Of a DNA stretch of 12,920 nt, positions 1 through 6,328 are shown piece by piece. A program made the position numbers and the translations under genes. The notes under the pieces were generated by a model. The model worked only from the letters and a program-made list of their open reading frames with translations, searched no databases and had not been told where the DNA came from. The DNA comes from Chthoniobacterales bacterium. Its GTDB lineage: Bacteria > Verrucomicrobiota > Verrucomicrobiia > Chthoniobacterales > UBA10450. The stretch covers positions 1 through 12,920 of the forward strand of contig JACCZQ010000158.1 in NCBI GenBank assembly GCA_013695905.1, written 5' to 3'. Every line of letters begins with the position of its first letter. Position 1 is the first letter of the stretch.

Positions 1-57
1 CGCTCACCCTGCGCGCTTCATATTCCCTGGTCCCATCACCCAGCACTGACAAAGCAC

Positions 58-144
58 TAGAGCGTGTCATGCACTTTCGTCTGGAGCACGGCCGTCCCGG
101 CTGTGCTCCGAAGTCTCTGCGCGCAAAGTGCATGACACGCTCTA
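58..144. repeat. MITE-like hairpin element with perfect 20-bp inverted ends
   Basis: Positions 58-77 and 125-144 are perfect inverted repeats of 20 bases (tagagcgtgtcatgcacttt and its reverse complement). A second inverted repeat lies inside: ggagcacggcc against ggctgtgctcc, 10 of 11 matching. The whole unit is an 87-bp foldback with no coding capacity. Both outer ends read TA, which fits a TA target duplication of the IS630/Tc1-mariner kind, so this may be a non-autonomous miniature element. The family assignment is inference; the inverted repeat is directly visible. Confidence 0.7.
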
Positions 145-163
145 AAGGGCGCCATCTACCACC

Positions 164-281
164 TGTCATGTTGAGCGCAGCGAAACATCTCTGACTGTTC
201 TCCGAGGAGCGCGCCAGAAGAAGCAAGTCAGAGATTCCTTCGACAGGCTCTTCGCGGTGCTCAGGATGACAGACTTTTTTT
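164..281. repeat. Imperfect long palindrome followed by a T-tract (REP-like dispersed repeat)
   Basis: The arm at 164-195 (tgtcatgttgagcgc then gcgaaacatctctgac) is an imperfect reverse complement of 227-271, which reads tgtcatcctgagca then gaatctctgac on the other strand. About 31 bases separate the arms. Seven T's follow at 275-281, so on the plus strand it has the form of a hairpin with a U-tract and could terminate rightward transcription from outside the window. Sequences of the form 'gtcatcctgagc...gaaggatctctgac' are a common dispersed intergenic repeat in several soil bacterial phyla; that statement is from memory. The stretch 1-321 contains no gene that I can support. Confidence 0.6.
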
Positions 282-321
282 AGACGCGCTCTCACACGCC
301 CCCTAACGAACGACTTACGCC

Positions 322-1308
322 CTACTGCGTCAGCGGGTAGAAGTACAGCTTCTGCTGGCCGAAATCGATGATAGTGCCGTTCCGCCCCAGGATGTCCATC
401 CCCAGCACTCCGATGACTTCGCCCCGGCTGGCACCATAGAAGCCGAACGTTCCCATCCGCACATCCGGAGCGCGGACCGGCACATCGCCGATTTTGAACG
501 ACCGCAGCTTCGCGAATTTCGTGCGGCTGATCACACCGGCGGCATCGATCACTCCGGCGCGCGAGATGAACTCGGCGGTCTTCATCTTCGGCGCGAGGCG
601 GGTGTCCACAGCGGCCAGCGTGGCGCCGGTGTCGAGAATCATGTGCCCGGGCACGCCGTTCACTTCCACCTGCACGTAGGCGTTATGGCCGCGCATCAGG
701 AACGGCGCTTCGGCCAGGCCGGCGCCTTTCAGACCCGGCCCGATCATCGCCCGCTTTCCCGTGCCCGGCGGCCGGAGGTAGAGGCGCAGGTTGTGCAGAT
801 CGACGACGGCGGAGCAGGTGCGGAGAAACCCGGCGCCGAGGAAGCCATTCACGCCCGTCGTTCTTCTGCTCGCCTCGTGCTGTATGCTCCGCAGCGGCGC
901 GAAGAACAGCGGCACGCCGGCCATTTGCACATTCCCGAGGAGCACCTGATCGGCGCGTCCTCGGGTGACGCCGGTGATCTCCTTGCCGCTCGCGCTGCGA
1001 CCGAATTCCTTGACCGGCTCCGTCGGCACCCGCATCGTCCTGGCGTAGTCCTGATCCAGTGTGATGCCTTCATCGCCCCAGCCGGTGTCGAGATTCAGGC
1101 GCAGCTTTCGCCCGTTGATCGTGGCATCGACCGTGAGTGTGTTCGGTTGCGGACGTTTGATTGGCACCACGCCGAAGCCGTCCCGCTGTAGTAAATCGAG
1201 AGAGATAGCTTGCGCGACGGCAGAAGGCGCCGCGGTGAAGAACAACCCGCTGCTTAAGGAGAGAGTGAGAAGAGCTAGACCAGAACGCAGCCTGAGGTGT
1301 GGGGTCAT
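322..1308 (-). CDS. Secreted two-lobe retropepsin-like aspartyl protease
   Basis: A 328-residue protein with an N-terminal signal peptide (basic residues 5-9, hydrophobic core about 10-30, likely cleavage after AVA near residue 32). Two aspartyl-protease lobes follow. The first has its active-site triad at D74-T75-G76 and a closing segment GFLGAGFLRTCSAVVD at about 155-170. The second has D226-T227-G228 and the closing segment VLGMDILGRNGTIIDF at about 301-316. Both catalytic DTG triads are intact, so it could act as a single-chain two-lobe protease in the periplasm or outside the cell; the substrate cannot be read from sequence. The ATG at 1306-1308 has no clear ribosome-binding site, but it places the signal peptide correctly. 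A truncated paralog lies at 6329-6650 with near-identical mature N-terminal motifs (AQ.ISL, KRP.PN.LTV, GRK.RL). No terminator is evident after its stop. Confidence 0.85.
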   Translation of the reverse strand: MTPHLRLRSGLALLTLSLSSGLFFTAAPSAVAQAISLDLLQRDGFGVVPIKRPQPNTLTVDATINGRKLRLNLDTGWGDEGITLDQDYARTMRVPTEPVKEFGRSASGKEITGVTRGRADQVLLGNVQMAGVPLFFAPLRSIQHEASRRTTGVNGFLGAGFLRTCSAVVDLHNLRLYLRPPGTGKRAMIGPGLKGAGLAEAPFLMRGHNAYVQVEVNGVPGHMILDTGATLAAVDTRLAPKMKTAEFISRAGVIDAAGVISRTKFAKLRSFKIGDVPVRAPDVRMGTFGFYGASRGEVIGVLGMDILGRNGTIIDFGQQKLYFYPLTQ

Positions 1309-1418
1309 CCGCGACCATTTAAACGAAGAACCGCCGCATGCGTCCAGAACTATCGCTCAACTGCTCCTCTTAGACCTGGCAGTTCATCGTATTTCATTTG
1401 GAGTGAAACGGGTGCCTC

Positions 1419-1745
1419 CTATGAAGAGAAAGCACCCGCGAGTCTTACCGCTCCAAACACTGCCGCCGCGATGGGCAACGAGATGAGCCACGTCTGCCAG
1501 TCTCGGAGGGATGCCCATAAAATATTTCCAGAGCAGTTGCTGTAGCGACCGCGTAGAACATTAATTATGACACCGGGCGACAGGATGGCGATCCCAACGA
1601 TAACCGCTACAACGACCATCACCGCAAAAGCTAGAACGTGGCCGACCGCCTCATGCCGCCGCCGTGCCGCGAAATCCTCGCCGCATCCGGGGCAATAGTC
1701 GGCCGTTTCGGAAACCCGCTGACTGCACTTCGGACATGTTGTCAT
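1419..1745 (-). CDS. Small zinc-ribbon membrane protein, function unknown
   Basis: A 108-residue protein. The N-terminus carries a zinc ribbon with two CxxC knuckles (C4-C7 and C18-C21, in the form CPKC then CPGCG). Two hydrophobic membrane segments follow at about 36-60 and 86-105. This layout (cytoplasmic zinc ribbon plus transmembrane helices) is widespread among uncharacterised bacterial membrane proteins and does not define a function. It is the last gene of the minus-strand cluster, 56 bp after the stop of the AAA+ ATPase, so co-transcription is possible. No Shine-Dalgarno sequence is visible before the ATG. The 110 bp between its stop and the protease start at 1308 hold nothing that I recognise. 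Confidence 0.65.
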   Translation of the reverse strand: MTTCPKCSQRVSETADYCPGCGEDFAARRRHEAVGHVLAFAVMVVVAVIVGIAILSPGVIINVLRGRYSNCSGNILWASLRDWQTWLISLPIAAAVFGAVRLAGAFSS

Positions 1746-1801
1746 GTTTGTAAGTCAGGAGCGATGTGAGGAGCGGCCATAATCCCGTCTGGAGCAGGCG
1801 G

Positions 1802-3028
1802 TTATGCTGCGAAGCCAATCTGCGGATGTCGTGCTTCGTGCACCTCAACGCCCGCAAACACTTCCGCCAGTGAGTAATCGCGCGCAGCGGGCAGCGTCCG
1901 GCCGAGTGCTTGGGCCAAACGCGCGGCTTCGCAGGAACTGAGTCGCGCGAAGACGCGGTGTTGTAGGAGGCGCCCTGGACGCAGCAGCGCCGGATCGATA
2001 TCGGCCGTGGTGCAGTTGATCGTGCAGATGATCTGGAGACGCAGGAAGTCACCGAGCATGCCGTCCGATAGATTGAGAATCGCGCTTACTTGCTCACGAT
2101 TATCGCTCGCGCGCGTCATTAGCGCTGCGTCTGAGTCTTCAAGAATGACCACAAGCTTCTGCTCGGAATACACGCGCCGTTGATTCGCCCAAAATTCCAT
2201 GAACCGCGGATCGGAAAGCACCCGCATCGTTGCCGGTGGGATGAAGTAAAATCGATGCGTGTCCTTCAACGCTCCCAACAGATGCCGCAGATAGGAGGTC
2301 TTGCCGGTTCCAGGAGCGCCTTCGAAGATGGAGAGACAGGAGGCGGCGTTTCTCAGATCCTCCTCAAAGGCGCCGTGCCAGTGCGCGAATGTCGCGCCAT
2401 AGTACATACCGAGCTGTGCGAGCGTGAGCATCGTGTCCGCTTCAAGTTGAACAGTGACGGTGCCAATCTCGCGGTCGCCCACGTGAATGAGTTGAAAGGA
2501 GCCACCACACGGCTTCGGCGGTGTTCCATACTTCTCGGTGAACTCTTTCGCGACGCACTCTGCCTCTGCAGCGGTAACCGCGTAAGTAACGATCCGCCGC
2601 TCATCAGCGCAGAGGAAAATCTGTGGCCCGAATTGAAAGATGACATCCTCCCATTCCCGAAACTCGTCTTTCAAACGAACACTCCGAAAAGAACGAACGA
2701 GTCGTGCTGAATCTTCCGCGACAGCTCTAGACAAATCCCACGACCCTTCAGCCCGGCATTGATGCAGCGGACCAGTGCCGAAAGCGGCTATGATCGGGAC
2801 GGGCAGCGTATTGCGTTCTGGAAAGAATGCGCGGGCATTAGCTAAGTCGCAAATCGCAATGCTTGCCATCATTGCTGGAGCCCTCTCGTCGCCGCTCCCG
2901 TCGAGACTCGGTTTCATCATTCCCCGATCGTCTGCTATACCCATGCGATCGCGACGGTTTTCGTTGGGGACAGTTGCTGTCCCACTGACGATACGAGAGC
3001 TCTGAACGAGTTCTTGCGGTTTCCGCAC
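1802..3028 (-). CDS. AAA+ ATPase (BCS1-like core) with uncharacterised N-terminal region
   Basis: A 408-residue protein if it starts at GTG 3028. The C-terminal half is a AAA+ ATPase domain: Walker A GAPGTGKTS at 237-245, Walker B VVILEDSD at 293-300, a sensor-1 asparagine at N338 in IICTINC, and DPALLRPGR at 345-353. The last motif is typical of the classical AAA/BCS1-type clade. Residues 60-230 match no domain I know and may be a substrate- or partner-binding region. The start is uncertain. GTG 3028 has a good upstream GGAG five bases away and begins 1 bp after the stop of the preceding gene, suggesting translational coupling. However, residues 15-28 are encoded by a dispersed palindromic repeat (2952-2982), and in-frame ATGs at 2944, 2920 and 2917 are alternatives, with ggggA just before 2920. 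Function is not established; it could be a remodelling ATPase of the local cassette. Confidence 0.8.
   Translation of the reverse strand: MRKPQELVQSSRIVSGTATVPNENRRDRMGIADDRGMMKPSLDGSGDERAPAMMASIAICDLANARAFFPERNTLPVPIIAAFGTGPLHQCRAEGSWDLSRAVAEDSARLVRSFRSVRLKDEFREWEDVIFQFGPQIFLCADERRIVTYAVTAAEAECVAKEFTEKYGTPPKPCGGSFQLIHVGDREIGTVTVQLEADTMLTLAQLGMYYGATFAHWHGAFEEDLRNAASCLSIFEGAPGTGKTSYLRHLLGALKDTHRFYFIPPATMRVLSDPRFMEFWANQRRVYSEQKLVVILEDSDAALMTRASDNREQVSAILNLSDGMLGDFLRLQIICTINCTTADIDPALLRPGRLLQHRVFARLSSCEAARLAQALGRTLPAARDYSLAEVFAGVEVHEARHPQIGFAA
2952..2982 (-). repeat. Dispersed palindromic repeat, copy A
   Basis: Contains the perfect 7-bp palindrome gggacag-ttg-ctgtccc at 2967-2983. Aligned without gaps it matches copy B (3551-3581) at 25 of 31 positions and copy C (5295-5325) at 20 of 31. 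It lies at the head of the AAA+ ATPase gene, either inside its first 30 codons (GTG start) or just upstream of an ATG start at 2944. It could be an operator, a REP-type repeat or a small inserted element; the sequence does not decide which. Confidence 0.6.
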
Positions 3029-3029
3029 C

Positions 3030-3422
3030 TCAACTCCAGCCGCCGATCAAAATGAACCGCCGTTCAGCTTCGTAGGTGAACTCATAAGCCGTGTCCATCT
3101 CGTGTCTCGACAGCCCTTCCTCTCCCCACCCAACTAGGATCGCGGTAAGTTCCTTGAAGAACTCGTCCTCCTCAAGTGAATACGGTATCGGAAATTCGAA
3201 ACGGTGGCCGTCCACTTCCACGAAGCGATCATGTACCGCGCACCAGTGGCCCGCAACGGTGTAGTAGAGTGGTTCCGTTGCGCCCTCAGGATCGAGCCCG
3301 CCAACGGGACACTGCTCAGGATTAATCGCGCTGGCAGGCGCAGCGAGTGCCGAAGCTGAACGTCCGAGGTTTGCAACTGATCGCTTCGAGCCGAAGGAAA
3401 TGGCGATAGCAGCCATCCCCAA
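3030..3422 (-). CDS. Small protein with N-terminal membrane segment, possibly frameshifted at its start
   Basis: About 130 residues from a weak TTG start at 3422; an ATG lies at 3416. I do not recognise the family. The C-terminal 90 residues are soluble, acidic and aromatic (for example RFEFPIPYSLEEDEFFKEL), with two cysteines at C38 and C61. The open frame continues upstream of 3422 to a TGA at 3480-3482. That extension encodes a basic-then-hydrophobic stretch (RRVLGCFAATVAASLGMAAI), which looks like a signal peptide or membrane anchor, yet it contains no ATG or GTG. A plausible ATG at 3519 begins MAEKNAAGKPLRLR in a frame one base out of register, so a single-base change near 3470-3490 would join the two. 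The gene ends 1 bp before the ATPase GTG, implying coupled translation. Either a frameshifted gene, a sequence error or a non-standard start is possible. Confidence 0.6.
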   Translation of the reverse strand: MGMAAIAISFGSKRSVANLGRSASALAAPASAINPEQCPVGGLDPEGATEPLYYTVAGHWCAVHDRFVEVDGHRFEFPIPYSLEEDEFFKELTAILVGWGEEGLSRHEMDTAYEFTYEAERRFILIGGWS

Positions 3423-3550
3423 CGAGGCGGCAACAGTCGCGGCGAAGCAGCCCAGGACGCGGCGAATAGCCGGACGTCCTCAAACGAAGTGGCTTCCCAG
3501 CAGCGTTCTTCTCTGCCATTCCTCACGTTCTCGCCAGTCCGCACGGTGAT

Positions 3551-3581
3551 CGAGGGCTTTCCTTGGGAACAATTGCCGTCC
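3551..3581 (-). repeat. Dispersed palindromic repeat, copy B
   Basis: Matches copy A at 25 of 31 ungapped positions, with a shared core of the form ttgggRacaRttgcYgtcc. It lies in the 100 bp between the nuclease stop (3646) and the small membrane protein, about 30 bp upstream of the ATG at 3519. Its palindrome is degenerate compared with copy A. Apart from this repeat I see nothing else in 3545-3645. Confidence 0.55.
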
Positions 3582-3645
3582 GCAAACTGATTTGCGCCGA
3601 TTCACCTAGCGATGCTGGCGCTTCTCAAGGATTGACAACACTACG

Positions 3646-4665
3646 TCATTCGATTCCGACCGGCTCCGGCGCTGACACTTGCCGGTCCGGATCCGAAATG
3701 AACTGACAAGCCGCGCTGAGAACAAGTTGTTCAATCTCCGTCGACCAAATTATCCGGACTCCGTGGCGCTTGGCAGATTCCTCGAACATCTTGTTCACCT
3801 TTCTTTCCCCTCCGATCAGGAGAACTACTGCCTCGAGTATATTGATACCGCGCTCCTCCCAATAGTCTTTGGCTTTCAGTATCTGGTGGATCGCCGCGTC
3901 ATTTTCGTGGCCTCGGTGGTCTTTGACCTGAATGGCGATACCGTATTCTCCATTCCGGAAGATGTCTGGAATCGTTGCCAGGATGTCGGTGCCATGCTGC
4001 TTTTCCGTGAACCCTCCCGTCCGGCGCACCTTCCACCCGCTGTTAAGACGTTGTAATACGTCGACCAGGAGGTCCTCCCACTCTGCATTGCGGATTTTGT
4101 CCCGCGCTTGGCTGAATAAGCGGGTTCGGAGTCCGCTGTCTCTGATTACTTCTTCGATTTGCTGTTGCCAGCGGTCAACGACCGACGAAGTCGAGCCGAG
4201 ATCTTCAACGGGAGTTTGCAGGACCGCCTCTATGTCTTTCAGGAGAGATGTGATGTTCCAAAAGCGACTTGGATTTCGAAAGGTTCCTCGAAGCGAAGCC
4301 GGTACCTTTTGATTATGGCGATTGAAGTTGGTTAAATAATTGACTGGAAAGATGTGGCCGTGATCGTTGGTCTTTTCCCAAACCGAGAAACTATAGCCGT
4401 CACTCCAATCTTGAGTCGCTTCGGCGATCGTAATATTACCTCGTTGGGGAAGGTGGGGGATAAGAATGCGATCGCCCCGTTTTACATGAAGCATTCGCCG
4501 GTTCCTTCCCGCTCCTTCATCTAGTTGCATTGATTTCAGATTTTGCCGCTCGTCCCAACCCCAGCCTTGCCGGAGTCGGCCGGCTTGACGAAGTTCTTCA
4601 TCGAGATCGGTGAGGTGATCTTTATCAACTCGAAAAGCCCATGCCTGTGCCTGCTGTGTTGTCAT
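3646..4665 (-). CDS. Restriction endonuclease: PUA/EVE-like domain fused to Mrr-type PD-(D/E)XK nuclease
   Basis: A 339-residue protein from ATG 4665. The C-terminal half (about 190-315) is an Mrr-like PD-(D/E)XK nuclease: an EWEDLL helix with E197, then GTD at 225-227 (D227) and IQVK at 245-248 (K248). This is the GxD...QxK pattern of Mrr-family type IV restriction enzymes. The N-terminal part (about 5-130) has the layout of a PUA/EVE-like reader: LRQGWG at 31-36, RGDRILIPHLP at 63-73, then ITIAEAT and HGHIFPV. Such domains often bind modified bases, so cleavage of modified foreign DNA is a reasonable inference. The frame stays open upstream to 5022, but that part is antiparallel-free overlap with the exonuclease gene and is not protein-like, so ATG 4665 is preferred. 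It begins 4 bp after the exonuclease stop, implying one transcript. Assignment of the N-terminal domain is less certain than that of the nuclease. Confidence 0.82.
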   Translation of the reverse strand: MTTQQAQAWAFRVDKDHLTDLDEELRQAGRLRQGWGWDERQNLKSMQLDEGAGRNRRMLHVKRGDRILIPHLPQRGNITIAEATQDWSDGYSFSVWEKTNDHGHIFPVNYLTNFNRHNQKVPASLRGTFRNPSRFWNITSLLKDIEAVLQTPVEDLGSTSSVVDRWQQQIEEVIRDSGLRTRLFSQARDKIRNAEWEDLLVDVLQRLNSGWKVRRTGGFTEKQHGTDILATIPDIFRNGEYGIAIQVKDHRGHENDAAIHQILKAKDYWEERGINILEAVVLLIGGERKVNKMFEESAKRHGVRIIWSTEIEQLVLSAACQFISDPDRQVSAPEPVGIE

Positions 4666-4669
4666 AGTT

Positions 4670-5260
4670 TCAGAGTCTGAGTTGTTGTTCAAAGGTTGGC
4701 AAGCAACCGACGCTGCAAGAGACCGGGCACATGTGGAAGTCTGCGCTGAGTCGTGTCCACATTCGCAGAACCACGTCTCCCAAGAGCGCCACGTCGCCAG
4801 GCGCTGTGTGACGCGAGGCGGTGTCATCCCGCATCTGAAGTCGCGACATGATCGCATCCAGTCCATGTCCGCTGCGCCCGCCCCAGATTGCGCGGGAGAA
4901 GTCCAGCGAATCGACGAACGGCACGTCACGTACGGAAAGCGCGTGACGCGCGCAACTTGCTCGGATGAATGGCATGTCGAATCGTCGGGCATTGTGCCCG
5001 AGGAGCGTCGACGTTCCCACAAACGTTGAGAACGCCGTTATGACTTCGGCGAACGGCGGAGCCACTTCGACATCAGCATCAGTGATTCCGGTGATGTCGC
5101 TTATGAAAGGCGGGATGTTTCGTACTGGGCGAACGAAGCTCGAGAAATTTTCATTCCACAAGATGCCCCCGTCGACCATGCGAACGGCCGCTATCTGGAT
5201 GATTTCACTCCAGGTGTGCGAAAAGCCAGTGGTTTCGAGATCGAAAATGACGGTGTTCAT
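4670..5260 (-). CDS. DEDDh-family 3'-5' exonuclease (DnaQ/RNase T superfamily)
   Basis: A 196-residue protein with the complete DEDDh exonuclease signature. Exo I is IFDLETTG with D7 and E9, Exo II is LLGHNARRFDMPFI with D95, and Exo III is RHTAPGDVALLGD with H151 and D156. These residues bind two metal ions and hydrolyse DNA or RNA from the 3' end. The protein is one exonuclease domain plus a short Cys-containing tail (about 172-196), with no polymerase or helicase part, so it is a stand-alone nuclease and not a replicative epsilon subunit by context. The ATG at 5260 begins directly with the first beta strand. It is preceded by tcgcgatcg and has no Shine-Dalgarno. It heads the minus-strand cluster and is followed after 4 bp by the Mrr-type nuclease. 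Copy C of the local repeat lies 35-65 bp upstream, in the divergent promoter region. Confidence 0.88.
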   Translation of the reverse strand: MNTVIFDLETTGFSHTWSEIIQIAAVRMVDGGILWNENFSSFVRPVRNIPPFISDITGITDADVEVAPPFAEVITAFSTFVGTSTLLGHNARRFDMPFIRASCARHALSVRDVPFVDSLDFSRAIWGGRSGHGLDAIMSRLQMRDDTASRHTAPGDVALLGDVVLRMWTRLSADFHMCPVSCSVGCLPTFEQQLRL

Positions 5261-5294
5261 CGATCGCGATGTACGCGTCTAACATCCCGTCTGG

Positions 5295-5325
5295 CGAGGG
5301 CAACGGTTGGCGACAGTCATTGCCC
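5295..5325. repeat. Dispersed palindromic repeat, copy C, in a divergent intergenic region
   Basis: Aligns without gaps to copy A at 20 of 31 positions, with strong blocks cgaggg, ggttgg and gacagt. It is followed by ctgacga, as in copy A (actgacga). It is the most diverged copy. It lies in the 94-bp gap between the divergent exonuclease (start 5260) and the unrecognised plus-strand gene (start 5355), a natural place for a shared operator. I could not identify convincing -35/-10 boxes. Confidence 0.45.
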
Positions 5326-5354
5326 GATTCTGACGAAGCGATACTCTTCCGCTT

Positions 5355-6308
5355 GTGACTTCGCGTTTGCGACACGATCTGAGAACTCTCGACGGTTTGG
5401 CTTTTCACCGGCGCGAATGGGCTGAGCCGGAGATCCGCCGGTATCATTCGCTGCGACTGGAGCTGGGCGAATCGGTAGTCGAACCCATAGAAGGGCTCTA
5501 TCGCTGGATGCTGGCTCCGATCACCCTCTGGCCGATCAATGTTCACCAAGTATTTGCTCACTGCTTGGTGCAATTGGGGGGCGGAAAGAGACTCGATAAG
5601 GAAATAAAATTGCTCCTCGCAATCTTGCCGGCTCCTCCTGATCAGACGGTCTGCTCGGTGGTCGCGGAACACGAGCACGATGTGCAACGTGGCCACTACG
5701 AGGAGCTGATAACTACCGCCGCGAAATTCGAAGCGCAGGAGAAAAAGGCCTCTCGAAATCCCGAACTGACAACCGAATGGAATCGCATCAAAGACACATG
5801 GGACGTCGATCGCTACCGTGATCGCAAAGGTGTTATTCGTCGCACCCTCAGCGCCGAAAGGAATCTGCGCCAACCGTTCTCCGTGAATTGGAAGAAGCGG
5901 GCCGAACGCTTTCAAGCGGTCTTCGACGCATTCTGCTTCCACTGGAATCTGTACGGAATGCAGCGTGACAGGCCGTTGCTCATCAAGCTATCGGTCAACC
6001 TTACGCCGCACGGCACAATGGTCTTTATCCCCGCCTATTGGTCGTTCGACGCAAAACGGGATGTGCGCTGGGACGGAGTGATGAAGCTGCACCGCGCTCG
6101 CGCCCCTAAGAAGCAGGGCGCTGTGCTTGCCGAAGGGCTCGAACACAGGCGTTCCATGGCGGAGAAGTTGAAGACCCTTGATGCGGAAGCGAAACGTCGT
6201 CGCCTTCGGGGCGGCAAACGTCATGCATTCCTGTGCGACGGCTTAGAGCTCGTTGAAGGAACCGACCCAAAGCGGATTGCACGGCTGCGGAAAGAGTTTG
6301 CCGGGTAA
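5355..6308 (+). CDS. Hypothetical protein, unrecognised family
   Basis: About 317 residues from GTG 5355, the first usable start after an in-frame TGA at 5331-5333. I recognise no domain. The protein is soluble and strongly basic toward the C-terminus. Its best-formed region is 195-245 (aromatic and beta-strand-like, including KLSVNLTPHGTMVFIPAYWS at 211-230). A charged helical stretch follows at about 245-290 with many Lys/Arg (LDAEAKRRRLRGGKRH), which could bind nucleic acid. No signal peptide or membrane segment is present. A 245-residue open frame lies on the opposite strand over 5205-5942, but it has the composition of a mirror frame. The gene is divergent from the exonuclease and ends 20 bp before the broken protease paralog, so it forms the right edge of the accessory block. 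A role with the neighbouring nucleases is only positional inference. Confidence 0.6.
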   Translation: MTSRLRHDLRTLDGLAFHRREWAEPEIRRYHSLRLELGESVVEPIEGLYRWMLAPITLWPINVHQVFAHCLVQLGGGKRLDKEIKLLLAILPAPPDQTVCSVVAEHEHDVQRGHYEELITTAAKFEAQEKKASRNPELTTEWNRIKDTWDVDRYRDRKGVIRRTLSAERNLRQPFSVNWKKRAERFQAVFDAFCFHWNLYGMQRDRPLLIKLSVNLTPHGTMVFIPAYWSFDAKRDVRWDGVMKLHRARAPKKQGAVLAEGLEHRRSMAEKLKTLDAEAKRRRLRGGKRHAFLCDGLELVEGTDPKRIARLRKEFAG

Positions 6309-6328
6309 GCAGCGCAAGCAGCGGACCG

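Noticed and set aside
643..1191. 182-residue plus-strand open frame opposite the protease
   Set aside because: Antisense of an intact gene with both catalytic triads and a signal peptide.
4666..5022. 119-residue N-terminal extension of the Mrr-type nuclease frame
   Set aside because: It lies entirely over the exonuclease gene on the same strand in another frame, is rich in Arg/Ser/Cys and not domain-like; ATG 4665 gives a complete reader domain.
5205..5942. 245-residue minus-strand open frame
   Set aside because: Mirror frame of the plus-strand gene 5355-6308; it also overlaps the exonuclease start, and its sequence has no recognisable domain.
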